Assembly (NCBI GenBank): GCA_947503775.1
Contig: CANNFE010000001.1
Location: 248,001 to 312,000 of the forward strand
DNA length: 64,000 nt
Direction: 5' to 3'
Origin: an uncultured Paracoccaceae bacterium
GTDB taxonomy: Bacteria > Pseudomonadota > Alphaproteobacteria > Rhodobacterales > Rhodobacteraceae
The translations under genes and the position numbers were made by a program. Below the pieces are notes generated by a model. The model ran no database searches, was not told the origin of the DNA, and saw only the letters and a list, made by a program, of their open reading frames with translations. Positions 1 through 8,620 of this stretch are shown piece by piece (position 1 is the first letter of the stretch; the number at the start of each line of letters is the position of its first letter).

Positions 1-362
1 ACCGACAAAGAGAACCCGCGGCCCCGCAAGGCCATCAGAAGAGGCCGAAGAGGCGTGACAGCGACCTGGGGGACCGTCTCGGAACTGCGTTCCAGCCAGC
101 GGGCGAGCCCGGCCCGATCGATCTCGGGGCGAATGCCGTCAAGGCAGGCGGCGACATCCTGCACGGTGCCTGCGATGATCGGACTGCTTGGCTTGATGCG
201 CTTGAGCGCCGTCTCAAAGTGAAACGCGGCGGCGGCATCGCGGTAGATCCGGGGATCCTCTTTCGCGAAATCGAGGAGGATGCGGTGGGTCCACTCTCCC
301 CAGGTCGCGTGGAAATCGAAGAGCGTGCCGTCCTTGTCGAAGATGAGGGCGCCGATCTTCAT
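1..362 (-). CDS. HAD-family hydrolase (phosphoglycolate phosphatase-like), 3' end cut by window edge
   Basis: This is a partial gene read leftwards off the window, with about 120 codons visible and no stop. The protein opens with the HAD motif I, DKDGTLFD, in which Asp9 would be the nucleophile and Asp11 the acid/base. A helical cap region follows. HAD phosphatases of this type remove phosphate from small metabolites such as phosphoglycolate or sugar phosphates, but the substrate cannot be read here. The start ATG at 362 overlaps the stop of the upstream DUF3572 gene as ATGA, so the two are probably translationally coupled. The family call is firm; the substrate is unknown. Confidence 0.85.
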   Translation of the reverse strand, partial: MKIGALIFDKDGTLFDFHATWGEWTHRILLDFAKEDPRIYRDAAAAFHFETALKRIKPSSPIIAGTVQDVAACLDGIRPEIDRAGLARWLERSSETVPQVAVTPLRPLLMALRGRGFSLS

Positions 363-637
363 GTCCAGTGGAGCTGCGCGCCGCCCGGAAGGCTTTGTCG
401 CGCCCAGAGCGGATCGGTGTAGGTGAGCCCATGCGCCTCGCAGAATGCGATCACCCACGCATCGTCCATAGTGAGAAAATCAAGCGTCGAGATCAGCAGA
501 TCGGGATCGCTGGCGCGCCCGCGCAGATCTGTCTCGGAGAGGCCCGTTGCGCCCAGAAAGACGTCGCGCAACTCCTCGTGGCCGACCAGCCAGGCCAGCG
601 CCTGAAGCGCGATCGTCTCGGCCCGATCGGCGCTCAT
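359..637 (-). CDS. DUF3572 family small protein
   Basis: A protein of about 92 residues beginning MSADRAETIALQAL, acidic and helical, with no signal peptide or membrane segment. It resembles the alphaproteobacterial DUF3572 family, whose function is not known. I chose the ATG at 637 because the family start lies there; an in-frame ATG at 661 would add eight residues (MRTDLPSS). Neither start has a strong Shine-Dalgarno. It overlaps the HAD hydrolase gene by 4 bp (ATGA) and is divergent from pleD, with about 90 bp between them that must hold both promoters. Confidence 0.75.
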   Translation of the reverse strand: MSADRAETIALQALAWLVGHEELRDVFLGATGLSETDLRGRASDPDLLISTLDFLTMDDAWVIAFCEAHGLTYTDPLWARQSLPGGAQLHWT

Positions 638-729
638 GGAGGATGGTAAATCAGTCCTCAACGCTTTGTTAACCTTTTTGGCAGAACGTCATCCGGGTGA
701 ATGTGGAGCGTCATCGAAGGAATACCAGT

Positions 730-2103
730 ATGTCAGGAAAGATCCTGATCATTGACGATGTTGCCACCAACCGGATCGTGCTCAAGGTCAAGTTAACGGC
801 CTCTCAATACGACATCATCCCATGCCTCAATTGCAACGAAGCGCGCCGGGCGATCCGGTCCTCGCGCCCCGATCTCGTCGTGATCGATCTGGCCACGCAA
901 GGCGAAGGCGGAATCAGTTTTCTTCAGGACATCAAACAGATGCCCGAGATTTCAGACATCCCTGTTATCGGTCTCATCGACGAGGATCAGCCCGAACGCA
1001 AGCTGGCCGCCCTTCGGTCCGGCGCCGACGAGGTTCTGGTCAAGCCGACCGACGACATCCTTCTTCTGGCGCGGATCCGGTCGCTGCTGCGGGCGCGGGA
1101 CGCCTCTTCGGAGCTGCGGCTGCGGGACGATACGAAACGCGCCTTGGGATTTGCCGAACCTGCCGCAAGCTTTCTGCGGCGCGCGAAGGTCGCTCTGGTT
1201 GCCGAGATTCCGGCTATCGCGCAGATGTGGCAGGACGCCATCCGGCGCGACTGCCATGACGTGGATGCCGTCATCGTCCAGCCCGACAAGGTCTTTATGG
1301 TGCCGGACGTGGATCTTTTCCTCATTGATGCGACGCAGGACGACGAGCGGAAGATCCTGGCCCTGATCGCCGATCTGCACAGTCGCCCGGAAACGCGTCT
1401 GGCCTCCATCCTTCTGGTCATTCAGAGCGATAGCGCCGATCTTGCGGCCATGGCGCTCGATCTGGGGGCGAGCGATCTGCTGATGGACGGATTTTCCTCG
1501 GCAGAGCTTGTGCTGAGGATCGAGGCGCAGGCCAAACGTAAGGCGCGGCAGGATCAGTTCCGGGCGGGCCTGCGCAACGGGCTGCGCGCCGCCGTCACCG
1601 ACCCTTTGACCGGGTTGCACAATCGCCGCTACGCCCTGCCCCATCTGGCCGGGCTGGACGAGCGCGCGCGCGCCACGGGGCGCGATTACGCCGTGATGAT
1701 CCTGGATATCGATCACTTCAAGACGATCAACGATCACCACGGACATGGTGCGGGCGACAAGGTCCTGGTGGAGATCGCAAGACGCCTTCAGGAAAACACC
1801 CGCAGCGTCGATCTGCTGGCGCGTATCGGGGGCGAAGAGTTTATGATCGCGATACCCGGCACGACCGAAGCGCAGGCCCGGCAAACGGCAGAGCGCTTGC
1901 GCGAATTGATCGAAGGTACCCCGATCGACATCGAGGGACAGGAGCGCGTGACCGTCACGACAAGTATCGGGGTTGCCCTGCAAGGGGCCGCAACCTGCGC
2001 GACCGTGTCGGTCGAAGCGATCGTGGAGCGGGCCGATGCGGCGCTTTACCAATCCAAGGAATGCGGGCGCAACATGGTCACGATGAGCGAGGTCGCCGCC
2101 TGA
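730..2103 (+). CDS. pleD: PleD-type response regulator / diguanylate cyclase
   Basis: A 457-residue protein with the PleD layout: a first receiver domain (residues 3-118, starting KILIIDD with a candidate phospho-acceptor Asp in VVIDLA), a degenerate second receiver domain (about 150-270) and a C-terminal GGDEF domain. The active site reads RIGGEEF, and an RSVD motif sits just upstream as the inhibitory I-site that binds c-di-GMP. It should condense two GTP into c-di-GMP and be activated by phosphorylation-driven dimerisation. Caulobacter PleD (454 residues) has the same length and domain order. The start at 730 is preceded by GAAGGA at a good distance; an in-frame upstream start at 697 has no such support. 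No divK lies beside it. Confidence 0.93.
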   Translation: MSGKILIIDDVATNRIVLKVKLTASQYDIIPCLNCNEARRAIRSSRPDLVVIDLATQGEGGISFLQDIKQMPEISDIPVIGLIDEDQPERKLAALRSGADEVLVKPTDDILLLARIRSLLRARDASSELRLRDDTKRALGFAEPAASFLRRAKVALVAEIPAIAQMWQDAIRRDCHDVDAVIVQPDKVFMVPDVDLFLIDATQDDERKILALIADLHSRPETRLASILLVIQSDSADLAAMALDLGASDLLMDGFSSAELVLRIEAQAKRKARQDQFRAGLRNGLRAAVTDPLTGLHNRRYALPHLAGLDERARATGRDYAVMILDIDHFKTINDHHGHGAGDKVLVEIARRLQENTRSVDLLARIGGEEFMIAIPGTTEAQARQTAERLRELIEGTPIDIEGQERVTVTTSIGVALQGAATCATVSVEAIVERADAALYQSKECGRNMVTMSEVAA

Positions 2104-2244
2104 GCGACGGGCCTGGGCGCGGCATCGCGGATGGATCGGGCAGCGGCGCCCCGCCGACGGTGACGCGGCTGCGGGATGTGAGGCACTCGGTCCTCTTTTC
2201 ACACGCCGTCTTTCGACGCATGTAAGGGCGCGTTAGGAAGACGA

Positions 2245-2646
2245 ATGACTGATCCCTTAAAGAACAGCCCGGCCCCTGCGGGTGATCGCGAGATGAAACC
2301 GGCGATGTGGCGCGGGTTTCGGCGGCGCTGCCCCAATTGCGGCGAAGGCGACCTGATGGAAAGCTATCTGAAGGTGCGCGACCATTGCCCGGTCTGCGGC
2401 CAGGCCCTGCACCATCATCGCGCCGATGACGGACCGGCCTATCTGACCATTCTGGTCGTTGGCCACCTGATGGCGCCGCTTCTTCATATCGCCTTCGTGC
2501 GGTTCAGACCCGATCCGCTGATCATGGCGACGATCTTTGCCGTGGGATGCGTGGGGCTCTCGCTTTATCTGCTGCCGCGGCTGAAGGGCGTTGTCGTAGG
2601 GATCCAATGGGCGCGCCGGATGCACGGCTTTGGCGGAGCTGCATGA
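2245..2646 (+). CDS. DUF983 family membrane protein
   Basis: A 133-residue protein. Residues 25-55 hold two CxxC pairs (CPNC and CPVC), a likely zinc ribbon, followed by a conserved HHHRADDGPAY stretch and two hydrophobic segments (about 65-85 and 90-112). This is the DUF983 family pattern, common in alphaproteobacteria; its function is not established. An AGGAAG site sits a few bases before the ATG. The stop overlaps the start of the NUDIX gene (ATGA), so the two form an operon. Confidence 0.85.
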   Translation: MTDPLKNSPAPAGDREMKPAMWRGFRRRCPNCGEGDLMESYLKVRDHCPVCGQALHHHRADDGPAYLTILVVGHLMAPLLHIAFVRFRPDPLIMATIFAVGCVGLSLYLLPRLKGVVVGIQWARRMHGFGGAA

Positions 2647-3329
2647 CCCTCCGCGATGCGGCGACGGTCATCCTGGTTCGCGGTGGCACGCATATCCTGA
2701 TGGGCCAGCGCGGCGCGACGGCCGCGTTCATGCCGTCGAAATTCGTCTTTCCCGGCGGGGCGGTCGATGCGGCCGATTACGATCTTCCGCTCGGCGCCGG
2801 CCTTCCGCCCATGTGCCAGCAAAGGCTCAAGTCGGAAGGCGCGCCCGGCGTCGATCATGCCCTGGCGGTCGCCGCCATTCGCGAGCTTTGGGAGGAAACG
2901 GGCCTCAGGCTTGGCGCGCGCCTTGGTTGGCGCGGCGCCGTTCCCGCGGGCTGGAGCCGCTTTGCCGAGGGCGGCATCGCGCCGGATGCCTCGGGGCTGA
3001 GATTTGTCTTTCGCGCCGTGACCCCGCCCGGGCGGCCCCGCCGGTTCGATGCACGCTTCTTCATGGCCGATGCCCGCCATATCCTTGGTAATCCGGATGA
3101 TTTTTCAGCTGCCGAAGACGAGTTGAGCCATCTGGGATGGGTCAGCTTCGAAGAGATCCGCGATCTGGATCTTCCCTTCATCACCGAAGTCGTCCTGGCC
3201 GAGATCGCGCCCTCTCTTCGGTCTTGCGAGCCGCCCCAAAGCGTTCCGTTCTTTCGCAACGATGACGAGCGGCATCTTGTCAGCCGCCTGGGCGGGCAAT
3301 CGCCGCTCGGGCCTAGACCGACCAGATGA
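2643..3329 (+). CDS. NUDIX hydrolase
   Basis: A 228-residue protein with a NUDIX fold. The catalytic box ends REL-WEETGL around residue 80; the first Glu of the canonical box is not obvious, as in the subfamily with an insertion before the box. NUDIX enzymes cleave a nucleoside diphosphate linked to another group (nucleotide sugars, CoA or dinucleotide polyphosphates); the long protein with FPGGAVD ahead of the box resembles the CoA/ADP-ribose-like branch, but the substrate is not determined. It starts inside the DUF983 stop codon. Its 3' end overlaps the convergent DMT transporter gene by 17 bp. Confidence 0.88.
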   Translation: MTLRDAATVILVRGGTHILMGQRGATAAFMPSKFVFPGGAVDAADYDLPLGAGLPPMCQQRLKSEGAPGVDHALAVAAIRELWEETGLRLGARLGWRGAVPAGWSRFAEGGIAPDASGLRFVFRAVTPPGRPRRFDARFFMADARHILGNPDDFSAAEDELSHLGWVSFEEIRDLDLPFITEVVLAEIAPSLRSCEPPQSVPFFRNDDERHLVSRLGGQSPLGPRPTR

Positions 3330-4203
3330 GAAGAAGAACGCTTGCCGTGATCAGCGCGATCCCGGCCGCCTCGCGAGGTGAGATCTTTTCCTTGTAGATC
3401 AGGGTGCTGGCCAGAAGGGAGAAGACCAGCTCGACCTGCCCCAGCGCCTTGACATAGGCGACGGTCTGCAGCGCGAAGGCGATGAACCAAAGCGCCGATC
3501 CGATCAGGCTGGTCAGCCCGACGAGGGCCGTGATGCGCCAGGCGCGCAGCGTCTTTGCGATCTCTGCGCGCTGGGTGACCGCGAGCCCCGCCGCCATGAT
3601 GCAGGTCTGAAACGTGGTAACGGCCGAGAGCGTCAGCAAGGCCCGCAGCACGGCGTCGCCCTCGGCCAGCGAAAGCGAGGCGCCGCGATAGCCGACGCCC
3701 GAGACCGCAAAGAGCAGGCCGGACAGCAGGCCGAGCGCCGTCGCCCTGTTCACGAACCGGACCTGACCCTCCTGCGGTTTCGAGAGCGCGAGGACCCCGC
3801 CAAAGCCGATCAGGATCGCAACAAAGGCCGCCGGTGTGACGGCATCCCCCAGAACCAGCAATCCGAGGATCGCGGCCTGAACCGTCTCGGTCTTCTTAAA
3901 CGCGATGCCGACCGCGAATTGCCGCGCCGAGAACAGCGCAACCACGGCGATAGTCGCCGCGATCTGCGAAAGGGCGCCTGCGGCCCCGAAGGCAAGGAAT
4001 TCAGCCGTCGGACGCGGGATCGCCTGGTCCGAGACCGCCGCGTAGATCAGCAGGATCAGGATCGCGAGCGGAGCGGAAAAGACGAACCGGGCAAAGGTCG
4101 CCCCGGCCGGGGTCAGCTGTGTCGCGGCCAGATGGCGTTGCAGCATGAACCGCAGGTTTTGCGCAAACGCCGCAGCGATCGTAACGGGTATCCAGACCGG
4201 CAT
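3313..4203 (-). CDS. DMT superfamily (EamA) transporter
   Basis: A 296-residue, very hydrophobic protein with about ten membrane segments arranged as two EamA repeats. The second half contains the typical GQVELVFS and late SVLLLIW segments. Members export or import amino acids, metabolites or nucleotide sugars; the substrate is not predictable here. It begins at the ATG at 4203 and has no strong ribosome site. It is convergent with, and overlaps, the NUDIX gene, and is followed upstream by the desaturase gene on the same strand with a gap of about 40 bp. Confidence 0.85.
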   Translation of the reverse strand: MPVWIPVTIAAAFAQNLRFMLQRHLAATQLTPAGATFARFVFSAPLAILILLIYAAVSDQAIPRPTAEFLAFGAAGALSQIAATIAVVALFSARQFAVGIAFKKTETVQAAILGLLVLGDAVTPAAFVAILIGFGGVLALSKPQEGQVRFVNRATALGLLSGLLFAVSGVGYRGASLSLAEGDAVLRALLTLSAVTTFQTCIMAAGLAVTQRAEIAKTLRAWRITALVGLTSLIGSALWFIAFALQTVAYVKALGQVELVFSLLASTLIYKEKISPREAAGIALITASVLLLIWSV

Positions 4204-4243
4204 GGGCCGCTTATGGCGCGCAAGGGGCCGTTAGGCCAGAGCG

Positions 4244-5125
4244 TTACTTTCCCGACAGAGGATGCGAAACCGGATCCTTGGCGCGCAAGAGATAACGGCG
4301 AAAGATGTCCGCGTAGGATCCGTAGCGGTAGCCCTGATTTCGGCGCAGATAGCGATCCGGAGAGGACCGGTAGAGCGCGGGCAAGCGGTACCACGGCACC
4401 TCTGGATGCATGTGATGCACGACGTGGAAGTTGTTGTTCAAAAAGAGAAAGGCGAGAAGGCCGCGATCTTCGATGATGACGGTTCGGGAGGCGCAATGCT
4501 CGTGCGCCCGGTGCTCCAGATAGGTGCGGATGCGAAGGATCGAGAGGGCGGCATAGACGCCGATCGCATAGGCCCAAAACGGCAGCGGCGACAGCGCGAC
4601 CGCCAGAACCGTGAGGCCTAGCGGCGGCAGATGCGCGAGCCAGCCTTCGGCGATGCCGGGCTCTTTCTGGCGAAGGCGCTTGACCTCCCACCACAGAAAG
4701 ACGGTCGTTCCGACGATCGGGCCGATCAGAATGCGGCCCAGAAGCGTGTTGTTGAGCGTCAGCACCCGGCGGGCCAGAGGCGGCAGACGCTCCCAGACCT
4801 CGGGCGCGAGATAGTTGCTTTCGGGATCGTCGTAAGGATCCGTCAGAACCGCATCCTGATGATGCGCAATATGCGTGTCGCGGAACCGCAGATAGGGCAC
4901 GACAAGCGTGTAGGCAGGCCAGACCAGGGCAACGTTGAGCGCCTGATTGCGGAAGGGATGCCCGTGGATCACCTCGTGCTGAAGCGAAGCGTAAAGCGCG
5001 ATGACCGCCGCCAGAAAAGGGATCGCGATAGCAGCAGGCAGGAACAGGCTCGCGATCCAGATCGCATGGACGGCTCCGATAAGACCGAGCGTCGGCCATG
5101 CGAAAGGCTCCGCAGATCGCGGCAT
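4244..5125 (-). CDS. Membrane fatty acid desaturase
   Basis: A 293-residue integral membrane di-iron desaturase. The histidine boxes are visible: HEVIHGH at 50-56, HIAHH at 85-89, and NFHVVHH at 232-238; YLEHRAHEH near 203-210 adds further ligands. Hydrophobic segments flank the boxes. It would introduce a double bond in acyl lipids or a related substrate using O2. I place the start at 5125 because AGGAG precedes it at about 8 bases; a start at 5143 would add six residues. It is divergent from an XRE-type regulator across a 109-bp gap, which suggests control by that regulator. Confidence 0.88.
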   Translation of the reverse strand: MPRSAEPFAWPTLGLIGAVHAIWIASLFLPAAIAIPFLAAVIALYASLQHEVIHGHPFRNQALNVALVWPAYTLVVPYLRFRDTHIAHHQDAVLTDPYDDPESNYLAPEVWERLPPLARRVLTLNNTLLGRILIGPIVGTTVFLWWEVKRLRQKEPGIAEGWLAHLPPLGLTVLAVALSPLPFWAYAIGVYAALSILRIRTYLEHRAHEHCASRTVIIEDRGLLAFLFLNNNFHVVHHMHPEVPWYRLPALYRSSPDRYLRRNQGYRYGSYADIFRRYLLRAKDPVSHPLSGK

Positions 5126-5234
5126 TTTTTTATCTCCTGTCATTGAGTTAGACCGCGACCTTAACTTTATCGACAAAGATGCACGATCCCGCATTTTCGC
5201 TGCACATTCGCGCAATTGGTGATAAGATACCGCA

Positions 5235-6098
5235 ATGTTTACCAAACCCGACAAAAGAGACCGGGCCGTTATCTTTCGCGACCGCCTCAAGGAGGCGATG
5301 GCGCTCGCCGATTTGTCGCAAAGCGCCCTTGCCCGGCTGATCGGCGTGGATCGCTCGACGATCTCGCAGCTTTTGTCGCGCGACGGCGTGCGGCTTCCCA
5401 ACGTTCAGATCGCGGCCGAATGCGCGACCGCGCTTGGCGTTTCGGCGGATTGGCTTTTGGGGCTCAGCGACCGGCCGGAACAGGCGGCGGATTTGCTGGC
5501 CTCGGCGCTGACGATGACCGAAGCGCCCAGAGCGCTCATCGACGAACGCATCTTCGACTGGCACCGCGAGGCTGCGGGCTACAAGATCCGCCATGTTCCG
5601 GCGGGATTGCCGGATATGCTCAAGACGCGGGCCATGCTGCAGTGGGAATATGAGCCGTTTCTGGGCAAGACGACCGATCAGGCGATCGGCGCCTCAGAGG
5701 ACCGGCTTACGTGGATGCGGCAGTCACGGTCCGATTACGAGATCGCCCTGCCCCTTCATGATCTGGACAGCTTTGCCCGCGCCGAAGGGTACTATGCCGG
5801 TCTGCCGGCGGAGGTTCGGCAAGAGCAGATCGACCGCCTGCTCGAGATCCACGACCAGCTTTATCCGACGCTGCGGATCTATCTTTTTGATGCGCGCAAG
5901 CTCTTTTCGGCGCCGGTCACGCTTTTCGGTCCGCTCCTCGCCGTGCTTTATCTCGGGCGGAATTATCTCGTCTTTCGCGATGTCGAGCGGGTCGATGCGA
6001 TCACGCGCCATTTCGACGGCCTGATCCGCGCGGCAGAGATCCCGTCGCGGGACCTGCCGTCGCATCTGCAAAACCTACAGGACGAGATCTCCGGCTAG
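5235..6098 (+). CDS. XRE-family regulator with large C-terminal sensor-like region
   Basis: A 287-residue protein. An HTH_3/Cro-type DNA-binding domain covers about residues 13-75 (LSQSALARLIGVDRSTISQLL). A roughly 200-residue region of no recognised fold follows, rich in aromatic and charged residues and likely a ligand or partner domain. It is divergent from the fatty acid desaturase gene, so membrane-lipid control is a reasonable guess. The control region contains two TGCAC repeats 21 bp apart (5180 and 5201), which could be part of an operator. The DNA-binding call is secure; the signal sensed is not. Confidence 0.85.
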   Translation: MFTKPDKRDRAVIFRDRLKEAMALADLSQSALARLIGVDRSTISQLLSRDGVRLPNVQIAAECATALGVSADWLLGLSDRPEQAADLLASALTMTEAPRALIDERIFDWHREAAGYKIRHVPAGLPDMLKTRAMLQWEYEPFLGKTTDQAIGASEDRLTWMRQSRSDYEIALPLHDLDSFARAEGYYAGLPAEVRQEQIDRLLEIHDQLYPTLRIYLFDARKLFSAPVTLFGPLLAVLYLGRNYLVFRDVERVDAITRHFDGLIRAAEIPSRDLPSHLQNLQDEISG

Positions 6099-6100
6099 GG

Positions 6101-6373
6101 CTAGCTGGCCGCCGGAGCGGGGGTAAGTCCGAATTCCTCGGCATCGCTGGGCGACGGCGTGCGGATGACGCGCGGATCGCAGGCCACCATCGAGGTATTG
6201 GCGTCCCGGATGATGAGACCGCCGCGGGCCTGGCAGTCCTGAAACGTCATCCGGCCCCCGAGGACGAGGAATTCCCGCTGCCCTCCGCCACCGCCGCCAG
6301 CCGTGCCAAGCGGGGCGGTGCCGCAAGAGGCAAGGCCCGTCATCAAAAGCCCAAGGGCCACAGGTCGCATCAT
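6101..6373 (-). CDS. Small lipoprotein of unknown function
   Basis: A 90-residue protein with a lipoprotein signal peptide: MMRPVALG, a hydrophobic stretch, then a LASC lipobox with Cys17. A glycine run follows the cysteine, then a short domain with two further cysteines (DCQ and ACD) that could form a disulfide. AAGGAG lies just before the start, inside the end of the upstream lipoprotein gene, and the two genes overlap by 4 bp. I do not recognise a family. It would be anchored in the outer or inner membrane facing the periplasm. Confidence 0.7.
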   Translation of the reverse strand: MMRPVALGLLMTGLASCGTAPLGTAGGGGGGQREFLVLGGRMTFQDCQARGGLIIRDANTSMVACDPRVIRTPSPSDAEEFGLTPAPAAS

Positions 6374-6879
6374 TGTCCACTCTCCTTCAGCGCGGCAAGA
6401 TCGTACCCGTACCAGGCCATGATATCGCGCGCGGCATTCACCCTATCACGGCTCGAGGCGGCGTTGCGATCCATGATCCAGCCGAATGCACCGTCAGGTG
6501 TTCCGATTGCAACGGTCCGGTAATCCGCATCTGCCCAGAGAACCCACAGCTCGCGCGGGCGATCCGCGGGGCGAAGACGGCCCGGCCCCGCAATATCGAC
6601 CGGAATGCGCAAGGATCGGGACCCGGCGTCGATCAGGATCTCTCCGCCATTGCCGCCGGTTTGCAGCGAAAGGCGAGCGCCCGGCTGACCAAGCGGGCCG
6701 AGAGGCGCGCCTTGGACCACCGTCCAGTCGCCAGCCATGCGGGACCAATCGAGATCGGCGCGCGACGCGATGGGCGCGGAGGTGTCCCGGTAGGGACCGC
6801 CTTCGGGCAAAGGGCCCGGATCGGGCGCGCGACTGCAGGCGGCCAGGCCGAGCAGAAGAAGGATCAGGACGGCACGGAT
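6370..6879 (-). CDS. Lipocalin-like lipoprotein, apparently with an ATC start
   Basis: The protein has a signal sequence ending in a GLAACS lipobox and then a lipocalin-like domain with the GDW motif (MAGDWTVVQG), beta-rich sequence and a C-terminal amphipathic helix (WYGYDLAALKESG). Blc-type lipocalins bind lipids at the outer membrane. No ATG, GTG or TTG precedes the signal peptide at a sensible distance. A perfect AAAGGAG (6887-6893, minus strand) lies 7 bases before an in-frame ATC at 6879, which I take as the start. Longer in-frame ORFs from 7044 or nearby would put about 50 odd residues before the signal peptide. It is upstream of and overlaps the small lipoprotein gene. Confidence 0.65.
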   Translation of the reverse strand: MRAVLILLLLGLAACSRAPDPGPLPEGGPYRDTSAPIASRADLDWSRMAGDWTVVQGAPLGPLGQPGARLSLQTGGNGGEILIDAGSRSLRIPVDIAGPGRLRPADRPRELWVLWADADYRTVAIGTPDGAFGWIMDRNAASSRDRVNAARDIMAWYGYDLAALKESGQ

Positions 6880-7003
6880 GGGAACGCTCCTTTCGGATGG
6901 CTGCGCGCAGATTGGCGATCCGGGCCCGCATGGCAAGCGGCGCTTTATCGGTTGCGACCGGAAAGTGCATGCAAGACACGCAAAGAGCAGGCATGGTGAT
7001 CGC

Positions 7004-7564
7004 ATGAGATGTCTTATCGCGATCATCCTGTTGCTCGGCGCCATGGTCGAGGCCGCCCCGGAGCGGTACGCCCTCGATCCTGCCCGCAGTCAGGTCGGGT
7101 TCACCTATACCTTCTCGGGCGATCCGGTTGAGGGATCCATGCCGGTCACGGCAGCGACGCTCGTGATCGATCTGGAAAGGATCGACCGGTCCCAGGTGTC
7201 GGTGACGCTCGATCCGGGCCGGGCGGATGCGGGATTTGCCTTTGCCAGTCAAGCGCTTCGTTCGGGCAGCGTTCTGGATGTCGCGCGCCATCCGTCGATC
7301 CGGTTTCAGTCGACGGCGATCGCGGGCGATCTGAACGGCGCGGTGCTGCGGGGCAATCTGACGGTGCGCGGCGTAACCCAAGAGGTCGCGCTGCGGGGAA
7401 CGCTTTTGCGGCAGGCGGGCACGGCGGTCACGGAACGCGACAGGCTGGCGATCCTGCTGACCGGCGCCATCGACCGGCGCGCCTTCGGGGCGACGGGATA
7501 TCCCGGTTTCGTCGGCCCTCGGATCGATCTGCGGATCCTGGCAGAGATCAACCGTGTGGACTAG
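7004..7564 (+). CDS. YceI-family periplasmic lipid-binding-type protein
   Basis: A 186-residue protein with a cleavable signal peptide (MRCLIAIILLLGAMVEA) followed by a YceI/lipocalin-fold beta barrel that starts YALDPARSQVGF and contains the HPSIRFQST and NLTVRGVTQ motifs. YceI proteins bind polyprenoid or other amphiphilic ligands in the periplasm, and many are stress-induced. It overlaps the following serine hydrolase gene by 11 bp, so the two are probably co-transcribed. The start is set by the signal peptide; upstream in-frame starts would disrupt it. Confidence 0.88.
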   Translation: MRCLIAIILLLGAMVEAAPERYALDPARSQVGFTYTFSGDPVEGSMPVTAATLVIDLERIDRSQVSVTLDPGRADAGFAFASQALRSGSVLDVARHPSIRFQSTAIAGDLNGAVLRGNLTVRGVTQEVALRGTLLRQAGTAVTERDRLAILLTGAIDRRAFGATGYPGFVGPRIDLRILAEINRVD

Positions 7565-8528
7565 GCGTCTGGCGGCCCTGGCCTTAGGCTTGGCCGGGCC
7601 TGTGGCCGCCGATCCGACGGTCGATGCGATGGAGGCTGAATGGCGGTCCTGGGCAGAGGCGCATCAGGTCACGGCGACTGCGCTTTCGGTGGTTCGCGAA
7701 GACGGTCCCGCCCTCACCCGCAGCATCGACATGGATCCCGGCGCGCCGGTCATTCTGGCCAGCGTCACCAAACCCATCATCGCCGCCTGCCTGGGCGCGG
7801 TTCTTGAGGAAACGCGCTGGAGCTGGACCACGACGCTGGGTGATCTTGAGGACAGGCTGAACGGCGCCGGGCTGACCGTTCCCGAGGACTGGCACGATGT
7901 GGATCTGGGCGCGCTGTCCTCGATGTCCTCCGGTCTGGTCCGGGATGTGACGCAGGGCGGTTACTTTCGTCGGCAGAACGCGGAACAGACCGAAGATCTG
8001 GAGCAGGCGGCGAACTCCCTCGCGACAGAGCGCGAGGCGGCCGCGGGCTATGTCTACAACAACGGCAATTATGCCATTCTGGGCGTCGTGATCGCCGCCT
8101 TGACCGGTGAGACCACCGAAAGCGCCTGCCAGGCCCGCGTGACCGATCCGCTGGGGCTCAAGACGGCGGGGCTTTCGGATCGCTGGCGCGCCATGGGCTC
8201 TGCCGGAGGGTGGGAGATGGCGCTGCCAGAGCTCGCCATCTTCACGCTTGCCTTGCCGGCCCTCACCGAAGGCGCGCCGACATCAGAGGCGGGCGATGGC
8301 GCGGCATTCGGCGGCGGGACGCTGATCTGGGAGACGCCGGACGGCCCGTTCTTCTTGATGCGCGGCGCGCTGTGCGGCGGGTTTTTCGGGATCGGCGACA
8401 TGGCGATCGTTCTGCGCCGCGAAGACGGGATCGCGGCAGCCGTTGCCATCGGTGGATGCCATCCGGCCGAGACGATCTTGGCGCTGGAAGAGGCGCTGGC
8501 CTATGCGGCCGCGGGTCCGGGCGATTGA
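7554..8528 (+). CDS. Secreted serine hydrolase, beta-lactamase/penicillin-binding fold
   Basis: A 324-residue protein with a GTG start inside the end of the YceI gene and a signal peptide ending AADP. The class C beta-lactamase-type catalytic residues are visible: SVTK at 70-73 (Ser nucleophile and Lys) and YNN at 168-170. The third KTG-like motif is not obvious, so it is more likely an esterase or peptidase of the family than a true beta-lactamase. It would act in the periplasm. Its exact substrate is unknown. Confidence 0.82.
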   Translation: MWTRRLAALALGLAGPVAADPTVDAMEAEWRSWAEAHQVTATALSVVREDGPALTRSIDMDPGAPVILASVTKPIIAACLGAVLEETRWSWTTTLGDLEDRLNGAGLTVPEDWHDVDLGALSSMSSGLVRDVTQGGYFRRQNAEQTEDLEQAANSLATEREAAAGYVYNNGNYAILGVVIAALTGETTESACQARVTDPLGLKTAGLSDRWRAMGSAGGWEMALPELAIFTLALPALTEGAPTSEAGDGAAFGGGTLIWETPDGPFFLMRGALCGGFFGIGDMAIVLRREDGIAAAVAIGGCHPAETILALEEALAYAAAGPGD

Positions 8529-8620
8529 TCGCGGGGCCGCCCGCGCCGGTCCGATCCGATCTGGAAAGCGGCCTGCACTTCCACTAGACGGGCCGGACGC
8601 ATGCCAGTGAGAGCCCGCCC

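Noticed and set aside
952-2202. 416-codon minus-strand frame over pleD
   Set aside because: No domain, no ribosome site, and opposite a complete PleD.
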